This document shows, piece by piece, positions 17,600 through 27,510 of a DNA stretch of 64,000 nucleotides. The notes beneath the pieces are model-generated. The model was not told the DNA's origin, did no database searches, and was given only the letters and a program-made list of their open reading frames with translations. The translations under genes were made by a program, and so were the position numbers. The first letter of the stretch is position 1, and every line of letters begins with the position of its first letter. This DNA is from Flavobacterium sp. W4I14 (lineage in GTDB: Bacteria; Bacteroidota; Bacteroidia; Sphingobacteriales; Sphingobacteriaceae), in NCBI GenBank assembly GCA_030817875.1, contig JAUSZU010000001.1, forward strand, positions 2,976,001-3,040,000. The letters run 5' to 3'.

Positions 17600-19976
17600 T
17601 TATTCATATTTAAGTGCATCAACAGGATTTGCTTTTACGGCACTGTTTGCCTGGATACTTACCGTTACAATGGTTAACAAAATGGTTAGGACTGCACTGA
17701 TTAAAAAAGGAAAAAGTGGTAGATCAATTCGATATGCAAAGGTTTCTAGCCACTTTTTGGTTAATATGTACGCCAATGGCCAGGAAATAATATTGGCTAT
17801 AAGCACCATAACAAAGAATGAACTATTAATGAGTTTGAAAATCTGTAAATGACTTGCGCCAAGAATTTTCCTAACGGCAATTTCCTTCATTCTGCCAGTG
17901 GTAATGTATTTTGCAAAGGCAAATAAACCCAGTATTGCAATAAAAATGGTGAGGATTGCAGCAGCAAAAAATACAGATTGTAACTTGTTCTTGTTTTTTA
18001 AAGAGTTTACCATACATTTCATCCAGAAATTGGTAACGGAAATTTTCTCCATCCAACTTATTAATTTCTGGCCACTGGGATTTTAAGGTACTCAACACTT
18101 CAGACATCTTGCTTTCTTCTATTTTTAGCATAATTTCTGTTTTAGGATTTCCACAGAGATCATTTATTGCGTAAATGGTAGGCTGTACTGCTTTCTCAAA
18201 TCCAAGTGCTTTAAAATCTTTTATCACGCCTACAATCTTATATTCTTTATTCTGGCAGCCTTTTATGGTTTTACCTACAGGGCTGATTAATCCATACTTT
18301 GCTACTGCAGCTTCATTAAGTATAGCAGAATTTGCCGTATCGGTTTTAAATTCTCTGGAAAATGTTCTGCCTTCTTTAATCTTGATATCTAATGTTTCGA
18401 AATAATCAAAATCCACATCTGTAAAACTTAAACTTTGTTCTTTTCCATCAACAGTATATTTATTTTTCCCACCATCAGAACCATCTGGCAATGCATTGGT
18501 AACGGTAACCGATTTCACCCCCGGAATCTTAACCATTTTATCCCTTATAGGATCGAATTTGCTTGGCGAAACGAAATAGGCGAGGTTTTTAATGTACACC
18601 ACTTGTTCGGGTTTGAAACCAATATCCTGGGTACGCATGTATTTTAGTTGTGAATTGATGATGAGCAGACCTATAATAAAAACTACCGCTACGCTAAACT
18701 GCACCACCAATAAGCTGTTGCGCAACCAATAGCTCTGTTTGCTGGTTTGAAAATTACCTTTTAAAACAAGTGCAGGTTTAAATCCGGATAGTACCATGGC
18801 AGGATAAATACCAGCTATCAGCGTAATAAAAATTAATATAAGTGGCAATTGCCAGAATAAAGCACTATTTGCTACCCAAATGGATAAATTGACCACGAAC
18901 AGGTTATTAAATTTTGGCAAGATGATTTCGGCCATAATCAGTCCTAATATCGTCGCTGCTAAACACTGGATTAATATTTCTGTTAAAAACTGAAAAGCAA
19001 GCTGAAAGCGGTAAGCACCCATTACTTTTTTTACACCCACTTCTTTTGCCCGTTTGGTTGCCTGCGCTATACTTAGATTCGTAAAGTTGATACAAGCGAT
19101 GACCAAGATCAAGATCCCTAAAACGGACAAAGCTATAAGCACTTTATAATTGGCATCGGTACCAGCCTTTGGCCTAAGGTGTTGGTTTTTTAATGGATCG
19201 AGAAAGGCTTTTGTTGCTTTAAAAGTCTCATTATTGGGATCTTCTCCATCTTTAAGCATTTCCTTTTTATAAAGGGCATTAATTTTAGCTTCAAGTGCCT
19301 GGATATCTGTTCCTGGTTTTACCTGGATATAAGTACTGTAGTTGTTGTATCCGTAGTTTTCTCCCAAACCCATTTCTTTTACCAACGAAATGGCATCAAA
19401 AGTAATATTAGAGTGGGGATCGGCAAAAATACTTCCGCTCAACTTACCTGTCATATTAGCCGATTTACTCCCAAGCCAAATCATTTCAGGCCGACCGTTT
19501 TTATTATGGGGGAAAAGCGTTTTATAATTTTCGTTACTGAGGTAAAACAGATTTTCGGTTGTACTTTCCGGCTTAGTTAAACCGACATTGGGTTTAATGT
19601 TGAACATTTTTGCTGCAGCATAATCAAGATAGAGGCATTTACTTAAAAAAACAACGCCGTGATCGCTGCTAACCGGAAATTCAAAAAAACTCATTTTCAT
19701 GGTACCAACTGCAACTACTTCTGGCATTTCTGCTTTAATAGCTTTACCCAATGGTGGTGGAGTATAATTGGTCTTAAAATCAGGCAACTGTCTACCTACT
19801 ACGTAAATTTCGTTGTAGTTTGGATTTCCCTTGTCAAATCCTGTTTCATAGGTAAAATACATGGTTACCAAAATAAACGCTGCCAAGGCAATAGCTAAAC
19901 CACCAATATTTATGGAGGTAATTACCTTGTTTCTCCAAAGGTTGCGTAGTGCAATTTTTAAGTTTAATCTGAACAT
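17600..19976 (-). pseudogene. MacB/FtsX-type ABC permease P5, frameshifted
   Basis: An array paralog that begins MFRLNLKIALRNLWRNKVIT and ends VDALKYE, but in two frames. The upstream frame runs from 19976 to about 17984 and ends out of frame at 17871; the downstream frame covers 18052-17600. After YGKLFKKQEQ the protein should continue LQSVFFAAAILTIF; one extra base near 17984 (minus-strand G in CAAGTTACAA) breaks it at about residue 664. The lost part holds the last three helices and the second FtsX motif (RMKEIAVRKILGAS). The first motif RAKEVGVKKVMGAY is intact. It lies just upstream of the internal promoter, at the end of the first half of the array. The sequence otherwise shows no sign of drift, so the break is recent or an error. 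Confidence 0.85.
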
Positions 19977-20063
19977 AGCTTTAAGGTTGAGGGTTGAAAG
20001 GCTGGAAGATTGATGGGCCAGGCATTTAAACCCTCAGCCTTATTACCTTCTAGCTTCCCACCC
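19977..20063. repeat. spacer repeat between P4 and P5 (GGTTGAA family)
   Basis: An 87-bp spacer of words such as AAGGTTGAGGGTTGAAAGGC facing AACCCTCAGCCTTATTACC, an imperfect inverted pair. Confidence 0.5.
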
Positions 20064-22445
20064 TTATTCATATTTAAGTGCATTTACAGCGTTTGCTTTA
20101 GCCACTTTAAAGGTTTGCAGGCTCACTGTTAAAATGGCAATAATTACTGAGGTTAAAAGTGCAAGCAAAAAAGGCCATGGATTAATGGCAATTTTATAAT
20201 CATATTTCTCCAGCCATTTGGCAACAAGAATATAGGCTACCGGGATAGCGATCACATTCGATATGATTACCAGTTTCATAAAATCTTTGTTCAAAAGGAA
20301 CAGGATATCAGAAAGATTAGCGCCCAATACTTTACGGATACTGATTTCTTTACTGCGCTGTTCAGCAGTATATAACGCTAAACCCAATAAACCTAAACAA
20401 GAAATAAAAATGGCAAATCCTCCAAAAATATTGGAAAGTACACTGAGCAACTTTTCGCTCCGAAGTTTTTCGGCCATGCCCTGACTAACCAGTTTCACTT
20501 CAACTGGATAAGCAGGATTTAAACGTTGACTTACCGATTTTATCGCTTCGATTGAATTAGAAAGCGACTGTTTAGGATTGAGTTTAAGCAGCAAAACCCG
20601 ACTCGTTTTAACATTGTAATAATAAACTGTTGGCTGTATTTTAGAAGCAAGCGATTCGTTAGAATAATCTTGCACCACACCTACCACTTTAAGTGGTGGA
20701 TTATCGCCCCAATGGATAACGGTGCCCACAGGATTTTTTAACCCCATTATTTTAACAGCAGTTTGGTTCAGGAGCAGAGATGTAGCTGTATCAGCCGAAA
20801 ATTTAGGGTCAAAATCTCTCCCTGCAAGAATCTTTACACCAGTTGTTTTGGCAAACTCGAAACCTGTACTTCTATAATTAATAATCGAGACATCATTTTT
20901 GGGCTTACCTGGCCATTGAATGTCGCTGGTAATTGAACCACCATCTGTAAACGAGCCAGCATATTCTGTTGTAGCAATTGTAGCACCTGCCCGTTCCAAT
21001 TCATTTTTAAAAGTCTGCAATTTCTGTGGCTTTGTCCACTCTCCTTCTAAATCGATCTGTACCAGCGCAGTCTGATCAAAGCCTAAGGGCTTATTTTTAA
21101 GGTGCTGAATTTGACTGTAAATTACAATTGCCGAAATAATCATGCAGATAGAAAGGCTAAACTGCACTACGACCAGTGTTTTGCGGATGGATAATGAGCC
21201 CGTTGAACCTTTGAAGCCTTTTAATACCTTTACGGGTATAAATGATGAAAGGTAAAATGCGGGATAACTGCCGGCAAGCAAACCGGTTACCAGTACCATA
21301 GCCAGTAATACACTCCAAAATTGGTAAGCGTTGTAATTAATTTTGATCGAGATATCGAGCAGGTTGTTAAAGTAAGGCAATGAGACTTCGAGCAGCGCAA
21401 AGGCAATTAACATTGCTAAAAAAGACAACAGCATTGACTCTACCATAAACTGTCCCATTATTGTATTTCTGGTAGAACCTAAAGCCTTTCTAACCCCTAC
21501 CTCACGGGCACGTTTTTCCGACTTAGCAGTTGAAAGATTCATGTAATTGATGCAGGCGATAAATAATACACAAATGGCCAGAAAAACAAATAATCGCAAC
21601 TGATCAATTTTACCCCCCACCGATTTCCCATTGTCAAAATCATTGTATAAATGAAATTTGCTTAAAGGAAAAAGAAAAGGTTCGTATGTCATTTCTTTTA
21701 AATCGGGTTCTTTGTTTACGATGAAGTGTTTTAGTGCTGCATTTGTTGCATCTAAAGAAGCGTTATCTTTAAGCTGAAATAAGGTTAAACAAGTAATTGC
21801 TCCCCACCCGTAATTTTTTTGCGAAGGGTTTTCCTGCTCAAAAAAAGCCCATGGTTGCAAAACATCAAACTGCAGGCTTTGATTTTTTGGCAGATCTTGT
21901 ATTACAGCACTAACTTTTAAGTCTACCCTGTTATCGTATTTAATACTTTGTCCTATTGGATTCTGATCACCAAATAACTTCTTTGCTGTCGATTCGCTTA
22001 TCAATACATTATTAGGCTCAGATAAAGCAGTACCTGGATCGCCGTAGATAAATTTCTGTTGAAGGATTTTTAAAAAATCAGGATCTACATTAAATCCTAT
22101 TAATTTAAAATTATTGCGGTTATGGCTATATAATTTCTGTCCATTGTTCATTGAAATGCGGGCTGCACTTTTAATGCCTGGCAGTTCTGAAACCCCAGCT
22201 TTGGCCAGTTTATTCGGAACGGCCATTGTAGTAGCCAGTTTGCCGTTAAACTTTAAATTTAATGCGGCAAAATATACCTTATCGGCATTTTTATATTGCT
22301 TATCGAAACTCCATTCGTAGTTAACGTACAAGAGTAACATTAAACAACAGGCCATTCCGATAGCTAGGCCACCAACATTGATCAAAGTGAAGCCTTTGTT
22401 TTTCCAAAGGTTACGTAGTGCTATTTTAAAGTTTAATCTGAACAT
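20064..22445 (-). CDS. MacB/FtsX-type ABC permease P4
   Basis: A 793-aa paralog beginning MFRLNFKIALRNLWKNKGFTLINVGGLAIGMACCLMLLLYVNYEW and ending VNALKYE. The two-unit architecture is intact: a first MacB-type periplasmic domain (~50-285), a central helix group, a second domain (~450-665) and three closing helices. FtsX motifs are RAREVGVRKALGST and RSKEISIRKVLGAN. Conserved short stretches such as LAGSYPAFYLSSF and LSIRKTLVVVQFSLSI occur at the equivalent place in P1-P3, placing P4 in that subgroup. An 87-bp spacer follows it and a 166-bp spacer precedes it. No fused ATPase; substrate unknown. Confidence 0.9.
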   Translation of the reverse strand: MFRLNFKIALRNLWKNKGFTLINVGGLAIGMACCLMLLLYVNYEWSFDKQYKNADKVYFAALNLKFNGKLATTMAVPNKLAKAGVSELPGIKSAARISMNNGQKLYSHNRNNFKLIGFNVDPDFLKILQQKFIYGDPGTALSEPNNVLISESTAKKLFGDQNPIGQSIKYDNRVDLKVSAVIQDLPKNQSLQFDVLQPWAFFEQENPSQKNYGWGAITCLTLFQLKDNASLDATNAALKHFIVNKEPDLKEMTYEPFLFPLSKFHLYNDFDNGKSVGGKIDQLRLFVFLAICVLFIACINYMNLSTAKSEKRAREVGVRKALGSTRNTIMGQFMVESMLLSFLAMLIAFALLEVSLPYFNNLLDISIKINYNAYQFWSVLLAMVLVTGLLAGSYPAFYLSSFIPVKVLKGFKGSTGSLSIRKTLVVVQFSLSICMIISAIVIYSQIQHLKNKPLGFDQTALVQIDLEGEWTKPQKLQTFKNELERAGATIATTEYAGSFTDGGSITSDIQWPGKPKNDVSIINYRSTGFEFAKTTGVKILAGRDFDPKFSADTATSLLLNQTAVKIMGLKNPVGTVIHWGDNPPLKVVGVVQDYSNESLASKIQPTVYYYNVKTSRVLLLKLNPKQSLSNSIEAIKSVSQRLNPAYPVEVKLVSQGMAEKLRSEKLLSVLSNIFGGFAIFISCLGLLGLALYTAEQRSKEISIRKVLGANLSDILFLLNKDFMKLVIISNVIAIPVAYILVAKWLEKYDYKIAINPWPFLLALLTSVIIAILTVSLQTFKVAKANAVNALKYE

Positions 22446-22611
22446 ATTTTGGAGGTTGAAGGTTGAAAGGTTAAGGGTTGGAAGGTTGAGATATAAACCT
22501 TTAGCCCTATTATCGTTTGTCTTCCAGTCATTATATCTAATTTTAATATTTTCTCAAAGTTGGAAAGTTAAGGTGGAAAGGTTTCTAAACCTACTCCCCT
22601 CTACCTCACCT
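22446..22611. repeat. spacer between P3 and P4 with GGTTGAA-family repeats
   Basis: A 166-bp spacer with GAGGTTGAAGGTTGAAAGG and later GTTAAGGTGGAAAGGTTTCT facing CTACCTCACC. No promoter with sigma54 or TAnnTTTG form is convincing here, so P4 is probably transcribed from upstream. Confidence 0.5.
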
Positions 22612-24984
22612 TTATTCGTATTTAAGTGCATCAACAGGGTTGGCGTTTGCAGTTTTATAAGCCTGAAGACTTACCGTAATCAATGCCATTAGCAAAGTCC
22701 CAACCCCTGCTATCGGCATAATCCACCATGATATTTCGGTGTGGAATTCGAACTTCATCAGCCATTTATTCATTAAATAATAACTCAAAGGAATAGCGAT
22801 AACGATAGCAACTGCAATCATTTTAACAAAAGAGAATGACAGCAATTGCATTAAATTAAGTAAAGAGGCACCTAACACCTTGCGTACGCCGAATTCTTTT
22901 GTTCGTTGCTCGGCGCTATAGGCTACCAAACCGAACAATCCTAAACAAGAAACAAAAATAGCCAGTCCGCCGAAAAGGTTAGAAAGAATACCTAAGGTTT
23001 TCTCCTTTTGAAACAAATCACTATAAACGTTATCTAAAAATGAAATTTCAACCGGATAAGCTGGATTAACATCTTTGGTAATTCGCGTAATTGTTTCAAT
23101 ATTTTGCCGAATGGTATTTGAAGTATTTAGCTTCATCGTGATATAGCTTGTATACTTATCGTTAAAATAAAGTATCATTGGGTTATTCGATTTATAAGGA
23201 GAATCCCATACATAATCATCAAAAACCCCAATAATCACTCTTTTATCACCAAAAATGGTAAGAATTTGCCCTACAGGTTTTTTTAGATTCATTACTTTTG
23301 CGGTTGAAGAACTAATAAGGACCGCTGCAGAATCCGATGCAAATTTTTTAGAAAAATCCCTTCCTTCCAATAATTTCACGCCATTAGTTTTTATGAAATC
23401 ATAGCTGGCTTCAACCTTATTAAACAGGTTATCATTATTTTCCTGAACCATTCCAGGCCAACGAACATCGGTAAAATTTGAACCGTGGTGTGATAATTTT
23501 GTTGAAGATTTATTTAAACTTGTTACAGCACCAGATTGCAGTATTTTTTGCTTGTAAACCTCAAACTGATTTTTTAGCTGCCCATCCTGAGGAATTTCAA
23601 TTAATGCTTTGGTATCAATGCCCAGTGGCCTATTTTTAATGTATTGAATTTGACGATAAATAACAAGTGTCGAAATAATCAGAACGATAGCAAAACAAAA
23701 CTGGCTTACAACAAGGACTTGCCTTAAGCTTACAGATGCCAAACCTTTCGATTTTATTTTTCTTTTTAAAGTTTGAATCGGGTTAAAAGCAGATAAATAA
23801 AATGCTGGATAACTTCCTGCGATTAAACCTGTAGCGATAACTATTCCCAATATGCCAATCCAACTGGTTAAATTAAAATAAGATATGCTGAGATTGATAT
23901 TTAAAAGACCATTAAATGCAGGCAAGCAGATTTCGATCAGCGCAATTGCGACTACAACCGCAATTAAAGTAAGGACCATTGATTCTGTTAAAAATTGAAG
24001 AATTAATGAAATTCGATTTGCGCCAATTGTCTTCTTAATACCAACTTCTTTCGCCCGTTTTTCTGATTTAGCCGTAGCCATGTTCATAAAATTGATACAA
24101 GCGATGAGTAAAATACCAAAAGCAAGACCGGTAAAAAGCCATATTTGTTCAATGTCGCCGCCTACACTTTTTCCATTTTCAAACTTTCCAAATAAGTGTA
24201 GTTTAGCATATTGGAATGCAACAAAAGGTTGGTCGGTTTGCTTATTATTTGCTTTAACAGCCTCGTCAATTTTCCTGTTCACAACATCAATATCCGCATT
24301 AGGATTAAGAGAAAACATCGTTACAAAACTGTAATTACCCCATCCCAAATTCTTCGCGCTTTCATCAACCATTTCGTAGAAGGCCCAGGGCATTAAAAAG
24401 TCGAACTTAAGTGAGCTATTTTGAGGTATATCTTTTATTACACCGGTTACCGTCAAATTTTCACTATCCTGATAACGGACAGATTTGTTTAATACATTTG
24501 TTGTGCCGAAGAGAATTTTCGCCATTGTCTCAGTAAGAATTACAGATTTCGGGTTTTTCATTGCGGTTTTAGCATTGCCCACAATAAATTCATAATAAAA
24601 CAGCTTTAAAATATCCGGTTCAGCAAATTTTCCTTCTTTCTTAAATCCATTTTCTCCATTTGCAATTAAACTTTTTTTGATGTAGTTCATCCTTGCAAGG
24701 TTTTTTATTTCGGGAATGCGTTCCCTTAACAATGGCCCGAGCGCTGTTGTTGTTCCTTCAAATGTCTTCGACACACCGCCATTTCCATCAGGAATATTAG
24801 TCATAACGGTATACAGATTTTCCGAGTCTCTGTAGTGCTTATCAAAGTTCCACTCGTAAGTTACATACAAGAGTAACATTAAACAGGCAGCCAAACCAAT
24901 CGCCAGCCCAATTACGTTAATAAACGAGCTTACCTTGTTTCGCCAAAGGTTACGCAGTGCAATTTTTAAGTTTAATTTGAACAT
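22612..24984 (-). CDS. MacB/FtsX-type ABC permease P3
   Basis: A 790-aa paralog starting MFKLNLKIALRNLWRNKVSSFINVIGLAIGLAACLMLLLYVTYEW and ending VDALKYE. Two periplasmic MacB-type domains and about eight helices. FtsX motifs are RAKEVGIKKTIGAN and RTKEFGVRKVLGAS. The central region ACINFMNMATAKSEKRAKEVG and SGAVTSLNKSSTKLSHHGSNF resembles P8 (SGAVIGVTQSSGSIS), so the relation between paralogs does not simply follow their order. It shares the 24985-25060 type of upstream spacer with P2. Substrate unknown. Confidence 0.9.
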   Translation of the reverse strand: MFKLNLKIALRNLWRNKVSSFINVIGLAIGLAACLMLLLYVTYEWNFDKHYRDSENLYTVMTNIPDGNGGVSKTFEGTTTALGPLLRERIPEIKNLARMNYIKKSLIANGENGFKKEGKFAEPDILKLFYYEFIVGNAKTAMKNPKSVILTETMAKILFGTTNVLNKSVRYQDSENLTVTGVIKDIPQNSSLKFDFLMPWAFYEMVDESAKNLGWGNYSFVTMFSLNPNADIDVVNRKIDEAVKANNKQTDQPFVAFQYAKLHLFGKFENGKSVGGDIEQIWLFTGLAFGILLIACINFMNMATAKSEKRAKEVGIKKTIGANRISLILQFLTESMVLTLIAVVVAIALIEICLPAFNGLLNINLSISYFNLTSWIGILGIVIATGLIAGSYPAFYLSAFNPIQTLKRKIKSKGLASVSLRQVLVVSQFCFAIVLIISTLVIYRQIQYIKNRPLGIDTKALIEIPQDGQLKNQFEVYKQKILQSGAVTSLNKSSTKLSHHGSNFTDVRWPGMVQENNDNLFNKVEASYDFIKTNGVKLLEGRDFSKKFASDSAAVLISSSTAKVMNLKKPVGQILTIFGDKRVIIGVFDDYVWDSPYKSNNPMILYFNDKYTSYITMKLNTSNTIRQNIETITRITKDVNPAYPVEISFLDNVYSDLFQKEKTLGILSNLFGGLAIFVSCLGLFGLVAYSAEQRTKEFGVRKVLGASLLNLMQLLSFSFVKMIAVAIVIAIPLSYYLMNKWLMKFEFHTEISWWIMPIAGVGTLLMALITVSLQAYKTANANPVDALKYE

Positions 24985-25060
24985 AAGGTGTAAGGTTTAG
25001 CGCACAGCGTTTGGTGTTTGGCGACGATTTATCGCTTAACGCCAAACACTAATCGCAGGT
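24985..25060. repeat. spacer repeat between P2 and P3 (GCGTTTGG family)
   Basis: A 76-bp spacer: AAGGTGTAAGGTTTAGCGCA, CAGCGTTTGGTGTTTGGCGA, then TTATCGCTTAACGCCAAACA. The two halves form an imperfect hairpin. It is nearly identical to the spacer at 27434-27510. Confidence 0.65.
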
Positions 25061-27433
25061 CTATTCGTATTTAAGTGCATCAATAGGGTTTGCCTTCGCT
25101 ACTTTAACCGATTGAATACTTACAGTGAGTATGGCAATGATTACCGAAAGGCTAATTGCAACAATAAATGGTAAGACAGAAACAGAAATACGGTATTCAT
25201 ATCCCGAAAGCCATTTATTGATAATAATGTAGGCCAATGGAAATGCAATTACATTGGCTATTGCAACCAGTTTTATAAAATCTTTGTTCAATAAAGTAAG
25301 GATGTTGGCTGTACTGGCGCCCAAAACTTTGCGGATACTGATCTCTTTTTTACGCTGCTCGGCCATAAATAAAGCTAAACCAAGTAAACCCAGGCAGGAG
25401 ATAAAGATGGCAAAACCACCGAACCAGTTTGACAGTGTACCCAGAAGCTTTTCGTTTTGAAATTTTTCTTCAAAAGAATCACCGACAAATCTTCTATCTA
25501 CGGGATAATCTGGGTTTATAGCTTTTACTAGCGCATCGATTTGTGCCAGCGAAGTGCTGATGTTTTGTGCCTCGTTTAGTCGAATTAAAATTACGCCTCC
25601 TTCATCTTTGTAAATTCGATTAAAAATCATTGGTGCTACTTTTTGATACGGAGATTCAGCAACAAAATCTTTCATTACGCCAATAATCGTAGATTTGGAT
25701 TCACCATAATCAATTACTGTACCCACTGGATTTTTAAGCCCCATTATTTTAACAGCAGCTTCATTTATCAAAACCTTGTTAGAATCACCTGGAAATTCAA
25801 TATCAAATTCTCTTCCTTCTATCATCTTCGTACCTGTAGTAGCTATAAAATCATACCCTATTCCCCTTTGGTTAAACAATACTTTTTCATTGGGATTTTT
25901 GCCGTGCCAATTAATATCTGATGTATTATTACCACCTTCATCAATATTCATACTGAGTAACGAAACATTTTGAGCGGCACCTGATTTGATTAGCTGTGTT
26001 TTTAATAAATCGATTTTTTTTGAGCTCGTTAGATTACCCATAGCTGCCATTTGTATCAGGTTACCTTGATTATAACCTATTGGTTTATTTTTTATGTAAT
26101 TCAATTGCTGATAGATAACAACAGTGCAAACAATTAAGCTTGCTGCAAATACAAATTGAGATACGACCAGCACTTTTCTTATTGATATAGCTGAGCCAGC
26201 TTTGAAGCTGAAGCCCTTAAGCACTTTTACAGGTTCAAAAGACGACAGGTAAAATGCAGGATAACTACCAGCCAGTAATCCGGTAAATAAAACTAATCCG
26301 ATTAATGTAGCCCAATATCTCCAATCATTATATTGGATAATCAGGGTAATATTTAACAAGTTGTTAAAGTATGGCAGGCTAATTTCAACTAAGGTAAAGG
26401 CAACAATAGTTCCAATTAAAGAGAGTAAAGTACTTTCGAGAATAAACTGAGCTATTAATGATTTTCTACTTGATCCAATTGCTTTACGAACGCCAACTTC
26501 TTTTGCTCTTTTCTCTGATCGGGCGGTAGAAAGATTCATAAAATTTACACAGGCAATGAGGAGAATACAAATTGCCAACATAAAGAAAATCTCCAGCTGT
26601 CCTATTTTTCCACCAACAGTTACACCATTTTCAAATTCATCATACAAGTGCCATTTCGACAAAGGATGCAAAAACAATTCGTTGGTATTCGATTCATTAT
26701 CATGGGTTTTATAAATATTTTTAACTTCGGCATTTACCCTATTCAACAAATTACTGTTTTGCAATTGCACCAGGGTTAAACAGAAATTACTTCCCCATCC
26801 CTGTTTCGATACCCATTCATTCTTTTTTTCATTTAATTTCCAAGGCATTAAGTAATCGAATCTTATACTGCTATTCGCTGGTAAATCAGCAATTACTGCT
26901 TCAACTTTTAATCCATCTTTATTATCTAGCTTTACAATTTTACCAACTGGATTTTCGTTTACAAATAATTTCCTCGATAATGATTGAGTTAAAATAACGC
27001 TATTAATATCTTTAAGTGGCGATACAGCATCACCACTTAAAAATTTATAATCCAATATTTCTAAGAAAGACGGATCGACAAACAAACCTCTATTTTTGAT
27101 TTTTATATCTTTATAACTAATTAATTGCTGAAATGGGTAAGAAGATCTTGCTGCGTTTACAATGCCTGCATATTTTTCTTTAAGCTCTGGTGCCAGTAAG
27201 CCAGGTGTCCAGGCCCAGCTGTGTACTTTATCATTGGCTTTCATATTGGTATGGGCAACATAAGTTGTACTGTAATTCTTAAATTGCTTATCAAATCCAA
27301 ATTCATAGGATATATATAATAATAGAAGCATACAACTAGCTAACCCTAAAGCTAGGCCACCAATATTTATTAAAGAAAATCCCTTGTTCTTCCAAAGGTT
27401 TCGCAAAGCGATTTTTAAGTTTAATCTAAACAT
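25061..27433 (-). CDS. MacB/FtsX-type ABC permease P2
   Basis: A 790-aa paralog beginning MFRLNLKIALRNLWKNKGFSLINIGGLALGLASCMLLLLYISYEF and ending IDALKYE. It is the closest relative of P1: the last 27 codons are coded by a DNA block (25077-25156) identical to one in P1 (27527-27606), and stretches such as NYIKNKPIGYNQGNLIQ against NYVKNKPIGYDQSNLIQ run through the whole chain. FtsX motifs are RAKEVGVRKAIGSS and RKKEISIRKVLGAS. Two periplasmic domains and about eight helices; no ATPase domain. It appears to come from a recent duplication with P1. Confidence 0.9.
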   Translation of the reverse strand: MFRLNLKIALRNLWKNKGFSLINIGGLALGLASCMLLLLYISYEFGFDKQFKNYSTTYVAHTNMKANDKVHSWAWTPGLLAPELKEKYAGIVNAARSSYPFQQLISYKDIKIKNRGLFVDPSFLEILDYKFLSGDAVSPLKDINSVILTQSLSRKLFVNENPVGKIVKLDNKDGLKVEAVIADLPANSSIRFDYLMPWKLNEKKNEWVSKQGWGSNFCLTLVQLQNSNLLNRVNAEVKNIYKTHDNESNTNELFLHPLSKWHLYDEFENGVTVGGKIGQLEIFFMLAICILLIACVNFMNLSTARSEKRAKEVGVRKAIGSSRKSLIAQFILESTLLSLIGTIVAFTLVEISLPYFNNLLNITLIIQYNDWRYWATLIGLVLFTGLLAGSYPAFYLSSFEPVKVLKGFSFKAGSAISIRKVLVVSQFVFAASLIVCTVVIYQQLNYIKNKPIGYNQGNLIQMAAMGNLTSSKKIDLLKTQLIKSGAAQNVSLLSMNIDEGGNNTSDINWHGKNPNEKVLFNQRGIGYDFIATTGTKMIEGREFDIEFPGDSNKVLINEAAVKIMGLKNPVGTVIDYGESKSTIIGVMKDFVAESPYQKVAPMIFNRIYKDEGGVILIRLNEAQNISTSLAQIDALVKAINPDYPVDRRFVGDSFEEKFQNEKLLGTLSNWFGGFAIFISCLGLLGLALFMAEQRKKEISIRKVLGASTANILTLLNKDFIKLVAIANVIAFPLAYIIINKWLSGYEYRISVSVLPFIVAISLSVIIAILTVSIQSVKVAKANPIDALKYE

Positions 27434-27510
27434 AAGGTGTAGGGTTTAGCGCACAGCGTTTGGTGTTTGGCGAGGATTTATCGCTTAACGCCAAACGCTA
27501 CCCGCAGGTT
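27434..27510. repeat. spacer repeat between P1 and P2 (GCGTTTGG family)
   Basis: A 77-bp near copy of the spacer at 24985-25060 (shared GTTTAGCGCACAGCGTTTGG and ATTTATCGCTTAACGCCAAA). It shows that gene and spacer were copied together or homogenised. Confidence 0.65.
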
